Below are positions 34,623 to 43,379 of a stretch of DNA of 46,209 bases, one piece after another. Under the pieces are notes generated by a model. That model was not told where the DNA came from and searched no databases. It worked only from the letters and a program-made list of their open reading frames with translations. Source of the DNA: JAWUVP01 sp034112285 (lineage in GTDB: Bacteria > Pseudomonadota > Gammaproteobacteria > JABDGN01); assembly GCA_034112285.1 (NCBI GenBank), contig JAWUVP010000026.1:1-46209 (forward strand). The letters run 5' to 3'. Position numbers and translations under genes: made by a program. How positions within the stretch are numbered: the stretch's first letter is position 1; every line of letters begins with the position of its first letter.

Positions 34623-34747
34623 TCTTTGATAAGTTTAAGGGCCATAAGATCATCAACAATCTCTTGCGGTAGAGTGTATTGATTGTTTAAAAGTTTGTGT
34701 TGCTTGGTGCTTTTGTTGAATTTGTAGGGGGTATTAGCGTGTGGCAT
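34619..34747 (-). CDS. 42-residue small protein upstream of and coupled to the YcaO gene
   Basis: On the minus strand the ATG at 34747 opens a 42-codon frame whose TGA overlaps the YcaO start as ATGA. An AGAGAG ribosome site precedes it by a normal distance. The product starts MPHANTPYKFNKSTKQH and ends QEIVDDLMALKLIKE, so it has a basic, Asn/Lys-rich N-terminal half and an acidic amphipathic helix at the C-terminus. It has no Cys, two Tyr, one Ser and three Thr. It could be a precursor peptide of the YcaO enzyme, with the helix as recognition part, or a small partner protein. The lack of a Cys/Ser-rich core speaks against a standard azole precursor. It is too small to assign to a family. Confidence 0.6.
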   Translation of the reverse strand: MPHANTPYKFNKSTKQHKLLNNQYTLPQEIVDDLMALKLIKE

Positions 34748-34970
34748 GATAGCTCTCTTTGTTAAGGTGGTTAAATATAGTTTACGTTGTTGGTGCGTGT
34801 ATAGTAACGCGCGAAGCTTAACGTATTATTATGTCCAAAAAATTAGTTATAATTAGTATCTTTTTCAGGCAAGGAAAGTTTATGCGGTTATGGTGATTTT
34901 ACAAGCAAAAAATGCCCAGTAAATATACTTAGTCAGATAAGGATATTGTCTGTTTTTTAACCACTAATCT

Positions 34971-36686
34971 TTATTTTTCTTTGCGTCTATAGGGCAAATA
35001 CTTAGGCTGCCAATAATTGTCCAATATAGCTTGTTGCAAAGTGTTGGGATCTGACTGGCTATGTCCTTCTTCAATGGCCTTCATGCCAATGGCAAAAGCA
35101 ATGCGTTTGGCAACATATTCTGCACGGTTAACACTCGGCAATAGCGGGGCGTCTAGGCTGCGTAATACTGGGGCAGACTCGGCTAAAGCATCACAGGCGG
35201 CTAATAGCATGCCTTTGGTGAGGCGTGTGGCTTTAGCAGAAATTACGCCGAGGCCAATGCCAGGGAATATTTTTGCATTATTGCATTGGGCAATTTGAAC
35301 ACTTTGACCTTGGTAAGTCACTTCAGGAAATGGGCTGCCGGTCGCAACTAAGGCTTTGCCTTCGGTCCATATAATAAGGTCTTCAGGGTTGGCTTCGCTG
35401 CGGTTATTTGGATTGGACAGCGGCATGATAATGGGGTGTTCCACATGCGAGGCCATTAGCTCAACTACTTCGCGGTTGAAGGCAAGGCCTTGTGCCGAGC
35501 AGCCAATTAGCACGGTTGGTTTTACATTATAAACCACGTCTAACAACTTGATATTGCTCAAGTCTTCAGCGTGCCAGCCAGAAACTTCATCACCGCTGCG
35601 AGCATAGAGTTGCTGAGCCGGATGCAGGCCTTCAATGTCATCAACAAGCAAACCAGGCCGATCAATAAGCCATAAACGTTTGCGAGCCTCAGCCTCAGAT
35701 AGACCTTCGGCAACCAAGCCGTCCACAATTTGTTCTGCAATTCCGCAGCCAGCAGCGCCAGCACCAAAAATAATGATACGTTGATCAGCAAGGTCTTGCT
35801 TTAGGGCTTTACCTGCAGCAAGAATGGCGGCCAGGGTGGTTGCCCCGGTGCCTTGAATGTCATCGTTAAAAGTGCAAAATTTATCTTGGTAGCGTTCTAA
35901 TATGCCGCGGGCGTTATTGGTGCCAAAATCTTCCCAGTGAATAAATGCGTTGGGGAGTTGTTTACGGATAGTTTGCACAATTTGTTCTATAAAGGCGTCA
36001 TAATCAGGCCCGCGTAAGCGCTTGTGTTTCCAGCCTAAATAATCAGGATCGTTCAATAAGTCTTCATTATCGGTGCCCACATCTATCATAATGGGCATAG
36101 CACGGTTAGGATTTATGCCGCCGCATAAGGTATAGACCATGAGCTTTGCAATGGTAATGTCCATGGCGCCAAGGCCTTGGTCACCAATTCCGAGCACGCC
36201 TTCACCATCGGTGAGCACCACAATATCTACTTCAGGATTGGAGCGGTTACTGAGTATATGCTCCAAATGCTCGCGCTCAGGGTAAGACAGATACATGCCA
36301 CGCGCTTGACGATATTTGCGGCTAAATGAGATCACGGCATCCCCAACGGTTGGGGTGTAAATAATGGGTAAAAATTCTTCTAAATGCTCACTGGCTAGCT
36401 TATAAAACACGGTTTGGCTCTTATCGTGCAGATTGTTCAGGTAAATGTTTTGCTCTAACCGGCTGTCATAATTCTGGCTTTGGATATAGGCCCGTTCCAC
36501 TTGTTCTTGTAAGGTTTCAACATGAGTGGGTAATTTGCCCATTAAGCCAAAGGTTACACGCTCTTCAGGGGTAAAGGCGGTGCTTTTGTTAAGCTGTGGA
36601 ATGGAAAGCAACAGCTTACCGTGTAGTGATGTTTCGATATAGTGCTGTTCGGTTTGTTCGTCGAACTTAATATGAAAATCTAGCAT
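34971..36686 (-). CDS. maeA: NAD-dependent malic enzyme
   Basis: The 571-residue protein carries the malic enzyme motifs YTPTVGDA, VVLTDGEGVLGIGDQGLGAMD, FNDDIQGTGATTLAAILA and the NAD-binding GAGAAGCGIAEQI (residues about 309-321), close in length and content to E. coli MaeA/SfcA (565). It oxidatively decarboxylates malate to pyruvate with reduction of NAD in the cytosol, important in bacteria that live on amino acids and C4 acids. AAGGATG lies just upstream of the ATG. It is a single gene, diverging from lolC with a 111-base gap that must hold both promoters. Confidence 0.95.
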   Translation of the reverse strand: MLDFHIKFDEQTEQHYIETSLHGKLLLSIPQLNKSTAFTPEERVTFGLMGKLPTHVETLQEQVERAYIQSQNYDSRLEQNIYLNNLHDKSQTVFYKLASEHLEEFLPIIYTPTVGDAVISFSRKYRQARGMYLSYPEREHLEHILSNRSNPEVDIVVLTDGEGVLGIGDQGLGAMDITIAKLMVYTLCGGINPNRAMPIMIDVGTDNEDLLNDPDYLGWKHKRLRGPDYDAFIEQIVQTIRKQLPNAFIHWEDFGTNNARGILERYQDKFCTFNDDIQGTGATTLAAILAAGKALKQDLADQRIIIFGAGAAGCGIAEQIVDGLVAEGLSEAEARKRLWLIDRPGLLVDDIEGLHPAQQLYARSGDEVSGWHAEDLSNIKLLDVVYNVKPTVLIGCSAQGLAFNREVVELMASHVEHPIIMPLSNPNNRSEANPEDLIIWTEGKALVATGSPFPEVTYQGQSVQIAQCNNAKIFPGIGLGVISAKATRLTKGMLLAACDALAESAPVLRSLDAPLLPSVNRAEYVAKRIAFAIGMKAIEEGHSQSDPNTLQQAILDNYWQPKYLPYRRKEK

Positions 36687-36783
36687 GTTGCATCCTTGTC
36701 TGTGAGCGCTTGATTAAACTCGATATTGTAGAGGAAAATCGCGAAAAAGCTACTGGTTTGTAGTATAAACCGTTAACTTGCCG

Positions 36784-36789
36784 TATACT
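36784..36789 (+). promoter_or_regulatory. -10 box directly before lolC (leaderless-type start)
   Basis: TATACT ends 8 bases before the lolC ATG with no Shine-Dalgarno sequence between. The expected start site (about 36796) would give a leader of about two bases. No clear -35 is seen. Confidence 0.4.
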
Positions 36790-36797
36790 CCCAGCCC

Positions 36798-38045
36798 ATG
36801 TTTAAACCATTATCACTTTACATTGGTCTGCGTTACACACGTGCGAAACGCAAGAATCACTTCATTTCCTTCATCTCCCTCATGTCTATGCTGGGCATTG
36901 CCTTGGGCGTGATGGTTTTGATCACTGTTTTATCGGTCATGAATGGTTTTGACAACCACATTCGTAATCGTGTGTTTAGCTTGGCCCCGGCCATTAGCGT
37001 GTCCACCTTAAGCACTCAATTACCCGACTGGCCAGCTTGGCAAAAACGTTTAGAGCAATTTCCTGGTGTGCAAGCCAGCGCGCCATACGTGAGCGGGCAA
37101 GGCTTGTTGCGTGCCAATGACAGTGTGGCGGGCGTGCAAGTCCAGGGTGTTGTGCCAGGCCAGGAAGATAAAATAAACAATTTAAATCAAAAGGTTATAG
37201 CTGGAACGTTAACTGGTTTGAAGCCGAGAAGTTTCAATATCGTGCTCGGTAAAACTCTAGCGCAAAACCTAGGCGTTGCTTTAGGTGATAAAGTCACCTT
37301 ATTTATTCCAAAACTGACGGTTAGCCCCGCAGGCATGTTGCCACGCTTTAAGCGCTTTACCGTAACGGGCATCTTTTCTGCCGGAAATGGCTTTGGCTTT
37401 GACTCGCAGCTGGCCTTTGTTAATTTAAAAGATGCACAAACCTTGTTTCTGATGGGTAATGATGTGAGCGGCATCAACTTAAAAATTAAAGACATGTACG
37501 CGGCGCCACAACTAGCTTGGCATATTGGGGTTAAATATGAGCAGCTTGAAACCACGAATTGGACCCAATCTTACGGCGCATTGTTCAAAGCGGTTGCCTT
37601 AGAAAAAACCATGATGTTCTTGATACTCACCTTGATTGTAGCCGTCGCCGCCTTTAACCTGGTTTCCAGCCTCGTTATGGTGGTCACCGACAAACAAGCC
37701 GATATCGCCATTTTACGCACCATGGGCGCAACGCCAGGCATGATTATGCGCATCTTTATGGTGCAGGGCAGTGTGGTAGGCATTGTGGGTACCTTGCTAG
37801 GCACTGCTGCGGGTATCTTGCTGGCTTTGAATGTCACGCGCCTGGTTAATTGGCTGCAAGCAGTGTTGCACACCCAACTATTTCAGTCGTCAGTCTATTA
37901 CTTAAACTACCTACCTTCTAAAGTCGACGTTTCCGATGTGGTGGAAATTATGCTGGCTGCTTTGTGCATGAGCTTGTTGGCCACGCTTTACCCAGCCCGC
38001 AAAGCGGCGCTGGTGCAACCGGCGGAGGCACTGCGCTATGAGTGA
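36798..38045 (+). CDS. lolC: Lipoprotein-releasing ABC transporter permease (LolC/LolE family)
   Basis: This 415-residue inner-membrane protein has the LolC plan: a first helix (ISFISLMSMLGIALGVMVLI, residues about 22-41), a large periplasmic domain (about residues 50-270) and three C-terminal helices. LGIALGVMVLITVLSVMNGF and IAILRTMGATPGMIMRIFMVQG are hallmark stretches. With LolD it extracts lipoproteins from the inner membrane and passes them to LolA. Only one permease gene is present here, so the complex may be a homodimer of the LolF type described in some gammaproteobacteria. Its stop overlaps lolD by 8 bases. Confidence 0.93.
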   Translation: MFKPLSLYIGLRYTRAKRKNHFISFISLMSMLGIALGVMVLITVLSVMNGFDNHIRNRVFSLAPAISVSTLSTQLPDWPAWQKRLEQFPGVQASAPYVSGQGLLRANDSVAGVQVQGVVPGQEDKINNLNQKVIAGTLTGLKPRSFNIVLGKTLAQNLGVALGDKVTLFIPKLTVSPAGMLPRFKRFTVTGIFSAGNGFGFDSQLAFVNLKDAQTLFLMGNDVSGINLKIKDMYAAPQLAWHIGVKYEQLETTNWTQSYGALFKAVALEKTMMFLILTLIVAVAAFNLVSSLVMVVTDKQADIAILRTMGATPGMIMRIFMVQGSVVGIVGTLLGTAAGILLALNVTRLVNWLQAVLHTQLFQSSVYYLNYLPSKVDVSDVVEIMLAALCMSLLATLYPARKAALVQPAEALRYE

Positions 38046-38715
38046 GTTTGTTTTACAAGCACGCGGCTTGAGCAAAATTTTTACCGAAGCCGATGCCCCC
38101 ATCACGGTGTTTAACGAGCTTGATTTGGCCGTGGAAGCCGGGCAGCGCATTGCTATTATTGGCCGTTCAGGCTCGGGAAAAAGCACCTTGCTACACTTGC
38201 TCGGCGGGTTAGATAAACCGACCAGCGGCGAAGTGCGGGTGGATGGTAAAGATTTATCCCAGTTATCGCAAAAAGCGCTAAGCCGATTGCGTAATCAGCA
38301 ATTAGGTTTTATTTATCAATTTCATCATTTACTGCCAGAATTCACCGCGCTAGAAAATGTCTCGTTACCGCTCACCTTGGGTGGCGTGAGTGTGCCGCAG
38401 GCGCAAGCCAAGGCTCAAGCTATATTAGAACGCGCCGGCCTTGGCGAACGCCTGCGGCACAAAGTGGCGCAACTCTCCGGTGGTGAGCGCCAACGCGTAG
38501 CCATTGCCAGAGCGTTGGTGACCGAGCCTGCCTGCGTGCTAGCCGACGAACCCACGGGTAACCTTGATGGTCAAACCGCAGAGCAAGTGTTTGCCATGAT
38601 GCTGGAACTTAACCAAGCACAAAACACCAGCTTGGTGATTGTGACGCATGATGAGCAATTAGCGCAAAGGCTAGATGTGGTGTATACCCTGCAAGAAGGT
38701 CGCCTGGTTCGCTAG
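38038..38715 (+). CDS. lolD: Lipoprotein-releasing system ATP-binding protein LolD
   Basis: All ABC ATPase motifs are present: Walker A GRSGSGKST (residues about 41-49), Q-loop FIYQFHHLLPEFTALENV (typical of LolD, MacB and FtsE), signature LSGGERQRVAIARAL and Walker B VLADEPTGNLD, then the switch His in VTHD. The length (225) matches E. coli LolD (233). It powers lipoprotein release by the LolC/E-type permease, whose gene overlaps its start by 8 bases. The overlap and order leave little doubt about partnership. Confidence 0.95.
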   Translation: MSEFVLQARGLSKIFTEADAPITVFNELDLAVEAGQRIAIIGRSGSGKSTLLHLLGGLDKPTSGEVRVDGKDLSQLSQKALSRLRNQQLGFIYQFHHLLPEFTALENVSLPLTLGGVSVPQAQAKAQAILERAGLGERLRHKVAQLSGGERQRVAIARALVTEPACVLADEPTGNLDGQTAEQVFAMMLELNQAQNTSLVIVTHDEQLAQRLDVVYTLQEGRLVR

Positions 38716-38893
38716 CCAAAATAATCAACAAGGGTTCATCCTTGATTAAAATATGAACATCCACCCAGGTTTTTGCCGCGGGAGGGTGATTTTTTGTAAA
38801 AATAAAACATAATTCCTTATCCTTAAGTTTTTGTTAATAAACATGTTCTACTCTTAGACACAGAATATTAATAACAATATAAGAATAATAATT

Positions 38894-41713
38894 ATGAGTG
38901 TAGATTTCTTTAAGCAAGTTGCTTCGAACCGCTTTGCGCGTCCAGTCTCTTTAAACACTCTACCCACCAAATTTTCTGCAAAAGTGGTCTCAGTGGCTGA
39001 TATGACATCGGCTGTCGAGGATGCATATGCTATGCGACTAGTTTTGCTGGATGACTATCGCATTCAATTTGCCGCCAAACCCTACCTGTCTATCTATCGT
39101 GATATTCCGATGAATGGTTTTATTGCCGCAAAAAATTATTGTTCAGGCTTGTCTATTAAACGCATCGTAGTGGAGGATGCCTATCTTTTAGTTGACCTAG
39201 GATTTTATTTTTTAACCTTTTCTCTGCCTTATTTTAAATTTGTTGATTCAAGGTTGAATGACCAAAAGTTAGCCTCAAGATTGCCAGGCTATCAAAAGAG
39301 TGTGGCTAAGATTGTTTCTTATATTTCAGATACATCTCGCAGTGCAGGCAAGGTATCAGATTTTAAGCAGCTATTGCAAAGGTTGGCCCAAAAAAATTAT
39401 TTAGCAGCGCAAAATTTGGCTAGCTCTTTGTTAACCAATAGTCAGTTTGCCAAGGGTGTTTTTTTTAGTAAGGCGAAAAATTTACTAAAAGAATTAATGC
39501 CGGCCTTAAATAGCTTAGCCGTTGAGCAAAGAGAGGAGCGTGCCAGCTCAACTTCTGCCATCATGTTTGGGGAATTCTTTCGTCAAATAAATGATTTTTC
39601 AGATTCACAAAGCCAGAATAGTTCAATTGTGCATGTTAAAAACAGCTCGAAAATTAATGGCCTTGCACCAGCACTAACGGTGCCTCTGCTGAGTAATTTT
39701 GGAGCCTGCCTGCATGCTGCTTTTAAGAAAAAGCAGGGTCTTTCTTTACCAGCACCTGCCATCCGGCAGTTATCGTTGATTTCTTCATATTTACTAGATG
39801 ACAGAATAAATAAAGTCGTCAATAATAATAACTGCTCTAATTTTTCTGGTATTTCGATAAATGTTGTAACGGATAAAATTGTAGGTGTTGTTATGTTGCA
39901 TGTAAGCATTGGCCGCATAGATGTACAATCACCACAGAATGATTTGGATTATACCATTAGCTGTAAAGGGTTTTTTGATGAAAGCATCCAGGCCTTTAGG
40001 TTTCCAACGAAATCTCACCTGCCTAGGTTGGCTGATTTAGCATCTGTAACGATGAATACTGAAAATATTACATCTTCTTTTGTAAAGGATATGTTTTATT
40101 GGGTTGTCGATAATCTTCAAAATAATTGGGAGTTGAGCCAAGCACTGACTGTGAAGTACGACTCTCTTATTGAGCAGGCCGATCAACTGGCGCAAGCTCA
40201 TAAAAGTAAGCTTGAAATGTGTACAAAAAAGGTAAATGAATATCTTGCGTCCGGACTTCCTCAGCAGCCCCATTCATTGAGTGCTGAGCAACGTGAGTTT
40301 AGAAAAATCCGCGTTGCACAACTATTAGAGATGGGTGAGCAGGTTGTTGGTAATGGTTTTAACGTGCAATTTGAGAAGGTTAAAGGTAAAAGACTTTCAC
40401 TCAGCGGAGAACAAAAAATTATCACCGGTCAATTAAAGGACTTTGTGCAGCAAGCATCAATAAATCCTTTTACCTTAACAGTCTATGAGTTGATACGCAC
40501 CTTGCATTTTTTACCGAATTTTACGGATTTTTATGCTGAGTTAGAGACGCGTGGCACTGAGATGGTGATTGATGTGCCTGGGAAAGGAAAGCTTTCTTCA
40601 GTCCCGGGGGATGGCATTCTTTTGCAAGGTCAATCAAAAGACGGGCTTCGTATTCTTGAGTCTGATGCTTTTTTTGCTGGCATAGTCGGTAATAAAAATA
40701 ATTTAACCCCAGAAGTGGTTAAATATTTTATTGTCAGTTATATGTTTGCGAAATTCATTAAAGTCAATGATAGTGCTATGAATAAAGTGACTGATGCTAA
40801 TTGGATATTTCTAAACGAGCGCGAGAAAAATAGCGTGCAGCAAATGTTGGACGAGCTTTTTGTCTACGGACATGATGACGCCAGCATTGCTGACATACTC
40901 AATGACTCTAAAAGCTTACCCTTTGAACATATTGCCACTCGACATTATTGGGCAAAATTGTGTACGTTTTTTGCTGACATATCACCGGACAATTTGTGTG
41001 ACAACTTAGCTTTTGCTAAAGATCTTATACTGGCCGGCATAAATGTTACCGTTCCTGGCGAAGCAATAATACCGCCTCAAGCTACCCAGGAACAAGATTC
41101 AGGCTTTGCTAGCCCGCAATCACCGAGACGGCGTCCTTTGGCTGCTAACCTTAATCCTGTGCGTAATGAGCAAACACCGACTAGAAATATGAAAGCAATC
41201 AAGCCGGGCGCTTTTCGCGGTCTTCGTTTCGATGATCTTGATGATGACGAAGGGGCGAGCCCTGACTTTGGTATGCAAAATAACACGGTAACATTTTTCC
41301 CGGATTTCCCATTAACAAAACAGCTTGCAGACAGCGAAATAAATTCATTTCAGGACTTGATTGTTCGAGCGAATAAACTAATCTCGCTAAAGCACAATGT
41401 AATACCTTTTTTACAACTGTGGTTTAATAAGTTTGTTCAAAGACATGAGTTCGTTATGAATCATCACGTTGGTCAGCAATACGGTGGTTTTGATGGTGGT
41501 ACTTCTATTCAATTATATAAATCACTATTTATGAAAACACCAATCTTTGAGAAAAACTTATTTCAAGATAAGGTGAGCAAGTTACTTGAGCTCAATGACG
41601 CTTCTTTTGTTCTGCTTTGTGACCAGTCTCTGAACATCATGGGCATGGGGATGCTTGATGATGAGGATTATGTTGATAATTTTAAGCGGCACATTAAGTT
41701 GATGACTCGATAA
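38894..41713 (+). CDS. Large 939-residue protein of unknown function (effector candidate)
   Basis: I do not recognise any family. The protein has no signal peptide or clear membrane anchor; residues about 95-110 are hydrophobic (LLVDLGFYFLTFSLPYF) but look like a buried segment. It is mostly mixed alpha/beta, with a coiled-coil-prone stretch at about residues 420-455 (EQADQLAQAHKSKLEM), and a probably disordered linker at about residues 725-795 rich in Gln, Ser, Pro, Arg and then Asp (ASPQSPRRRPLA; DDLDDDEGASPD). The C-terminal 140 residues after it may form a separate domain. It has no ribosome site; the upstream region is very AT-rich. Large soluble orphan proteins with linkers are common among type IV effectors of Legionella-like bacteria, but this is only analogy. 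It stands alone after lolD. Confidence 0.8.
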   Translation: MSVDFFKQVASNRFARPVSLNTLPTKFSAKVVSVADMTSAVEDAYAMRLVLLDDYRIQFAAKPYLSIYRDIPMNGFIAAKNYCSGLSIKRIVVEDAYLLVDLGFYFLTFSLPYFKFVDSRLNDQKLASRLPGYQKSVAKIVSYISDTSRSAGKVSDFKQLLQRLAQKNYLAAQNLASSLLTNSQFAKGVFFSKAKNLLKELMPALNSLAVEQREERASSTSAIMFGEFFRQINDFSDSQSQNSSIVHVKNSSKINGLAPALTVPLLSNFGACLHAAFKKKQGLSLPAPAIRQLSLISSYLLDDRINKVVNNNNCSNFSGISINVVTDKIVGVVMLHVSIGRIDVQSPQNDLDYTISCKGFFDESIQAFRFPTKSHLPRLADLASVTMNTENITSSFVKDMFYWVVDNLQNNWELSQALTVKYDSLIEQADQLAQAHKSKLEMCTKKVNEYLASGLPQQPHSLSAEQREFRKIRVAQLLEMGEQVVGNGFNVQFEKVKGKRLSLSGEQKIITGQLKDFVQQASINPFTLTVYELIRTLHFLPNFTDFYAELETRGTEMVIDVPGKGKLSSVPGDGILLQGQSKDGLRILESDAFFAGIVGNKNNLTPEVVKYFIVSYMFAKFIKVNDSAMNKVTDANWIFLNEREKNSVQQMLDELFVYGHDDASIADILNDSKSLPFEHIATRHYWAKLCTFFADISPDNLCDNLAFAKDLILAGINVTVPGEAIIPPQATQEQDSGFASPQSPRRRPLAANLNPVRNEQTPTRNMKAIKPGAFRGLRFDDLDDDEGASPDFGMQNNTVTFFPDFPLTKQLADSEINSFQDLIVRANKLISLKHNVIPFLQLWFNKFVQRHEFVMNHHVGQQYGGFDGGTSIQLYKSLFMKTPIFEKNLFQDKVSKLLELNDASFVLLCDQSLNIMGMGMLDDEDYVDNFKRHIKLMTR

Positions 41714-41777
41714 GCGGGTGTGAAAAAAATACGTAGCAGTTAAGGTTGTGTTAACTTACCTTGTTTACAATGCAGTC

Positions 41778-42269
41778 TTATCGATGTTTGCTTTTCGTTA
41801 ACCAGTTATAGGCGAAAAACACAAACAAATAGCCAATAATGGCGCTAACGAGGGCGCAGACGGTGCTGCCAATGAGTAGTGGTTTCCAAATTTCGATGAA
41901 AGTAGATTCAAACCAATGCCATGATAACTCAATGTTAAAGGGAATTGGTGGCGTATTGAGTAGCCAGCGGCCAATACGATAACAAAAATAAAAAATAGGT
42001 GGAATAGTGATGGGATTAGAAATCCAGACTAAGACAACAGCAATAAAAATATTAGCGCGAAAAATTAAGCTAATGGCGGCAGACAATAACATCTGGAAGG
42101 GTACGGGCATTAAGCTACAAAATAACCCAATTGCGGCGGCGCGGGCTAAGCTGCCCCGGTTAAAGTGCCAGTAGTTAGGACTGTGAATAATGTTACCAAA
42201 TATACGCAAAGACCGGTGCCGACGAATTTCGTCGGCAGTCGGTAATTTTTTCTTTAGCCAATTCCACAT
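41778..42269 (-). CDS. DUF2062 membrane protein
   Basis: The 163-residue protein has three hydrophobic segments (about residues 45-62, 70-90 and 128-155) and the DUF2062 pattern: RGSLARAAAIGLFCSLMPVPFQ, LVWISNPITIPPIFYFCYRIG and a Trp-containing amphipathic part. The N-terminus is basic. The family is widespread in proteobacteria and of unknown biochemical role, sometimes fused to or beside glycosyltransferases. It starts 3 bases after the SPFH gene stop, so the two are cotranscribed. Confidence 0.85.
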   Translation of the reverse strand: MWNWLKKKLPTADEIRRHRSLRIFGNIIHSPNYWHFNRGSLARAAAIGLFCSLMPVPFQMLLSAAISLIFRANIFIAVVLVWISNPITIPPIFYFCYRIGRWLLNTPPIPFNIELSWHWFESTFIEIWKPLLIGSTVCALVSAIIGYLFVFFAYNWLTKSKHR

Positions 42270-42272
42270 AGT

Positions 42273-43196
42273 TTATTTATTTTGATCTGCAGCAATTTGT
42301 GCTGTTAACATGCTGTCACGTAAAGTGCTAGCAAAGGTATTGTTGCCTTCAGGTACGCTAGGCAGTAATAAAGTGGTGGCTTTATTGTTACCGCCAATCT
42401 CTTTTAAGGTATCATAATACTGTGTCACTAATACTAAATTCATCACATCAAGTGGGCTGGTGCCCGGCACGCTTTGTTGAAATTGACCAACAGATTCACG
42501 TAAACCTTCAATAATAGCTCTACGTTGGTCGGCAATACCTTGACCAGACAAGCGCAAGCTTGCTGCATCGGCTTCGGCACGCTTCACTATAATGATTTTT
42601 TCAGCTTCACCTTTTTGCTCGGCAGCCATACGCAAACGTCTTTGCTCATTAATTTCATTCATGGCGGCTTTAACTTTTGCATCAGGGTCGATATCGGTTA
42701 CTAAGGCTTTCACAATATCATAACCAAAATTACTCATTAATTCGGCCAATTCTTCTTTTACCGCTTGAGCGATAGTGTCTTTCTTTTCAAACACATCATC
42801 CAAATCCATTTTCGGGACTTGTGCGCGGACCACGTCGAACACAAATGAAGTGATTTGGGTGTTAGGGTTGGTTAATTTGTAAAAGGCATCATAAATGGCT
42901 TCATTTTTTACATGATATTGTACAGACACTGCTACTTTAACAAATACGTTATCTTTTGTTTTGGTTTCAACAGGAACGTCTAGCTGCAAAACGCGTAAGC
43001 TCATACGCCCAGAAATTGTTTCAATGAAAGGGATTTTGATATTCAGGCCAGCACGGGCAACACGCACAAATTTGCCAAGGCGCTCAATAACCCCGACGGT
43101 CTGCTGACTCACCGTGATAAGTGTATTAAAGAGAATGAAAACGATAACGCCTACTATAACGAGTAGGACAATAAGGTCGTTGAATTGATTAGTCAT
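42273..43196 (-). CDS. SPFH/band 7 membrane protein (stomatin/QmcA-like)
   Basis: An N-terminal helix (residues about 8-28, IVLLVIVGVIVFILFNTLI) is followed by the SPFH domain (VGVIERLGKFVRVARAGLNIKIPFIE, shown in part; LRVLQLDVPVETKTKDNV) and a coiled coil rich in Ala, Glu and Arg (MNEINEQRRLRMAAEQKGEAEKI, shown in part). This is the stomatin/QmcA arrangement; length (307) equals E. coli QmcA (305). Members form large ring-like scaffolds in membrane microdomains and often modulate proteases. The usual NfeD partner is absent; DUF2062 follows instead. GGAG precedes the ATG. Confidence 0.88.
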   Translation of the reverse strand: MTNQFNDLIVLLVIVGVIVFILFNTLITVSQQTVGVIERLGKFVRVARAGLNIKIPFIETISGRMSLRVLQLDVPVETKTKDNVFVKVAVSVQYHVKNEAIYDAFYKLTNPNTQITSFVFDVVRAQVPKMDLDDVFEKKDTIAQAVKEELAELMSNFGYDIVKALVTDIDPDAKVKAAMNEINEQRRLRMAAEQKGEAEKIIIVKRAEADAASLRLSGQGIADQRRAIIEGLRESVGQFQQSVPGTSPLDVMNLVLVTQYYDTLKEIGGNNKATTLLLPSVPEGNNTFASTLRDSMLTAQIAADQNK

Positions 43197-43317
43197 AGAA
43201 AAATCTCCACTGAGTTGTTATTAAAAAAGAATCATATCATGTTAATACTATATAAACTATGCCAAGACCGCTAGGAATGGCCGGGCTAGCATGGGGGGGT
43301 AGTCAGCCTCAAAACGC

Positions 43318-43345
43318 TTGACATTCCCTTGTACCGGTGTACCAT
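43318..43345 (+). promoter_or_regulatory. Promoter of the TrpXYZ-like ABC importer with direct repeats
   Basis: TTGACA (43318-43323) is a perfect -35; TACCAT (43340-43345) after 16 bases is a moderate -10. Two copies of TGTACC at 43330 and 43338 lie within the spacer and -10, a possible binding site for a regulator that would block polymerase. Confidence 0.45.
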
Positions 43346-43379
43346 TACATTTTTTCGTAACACCCCTTGGAGATTAACC

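Noticed and set aside
38719..38745. Hairpin after lolD (CAAGG/CCTTG) as a terminator
   Set aside because: The stem is only five to six pairs with an A-rich 3' flank.
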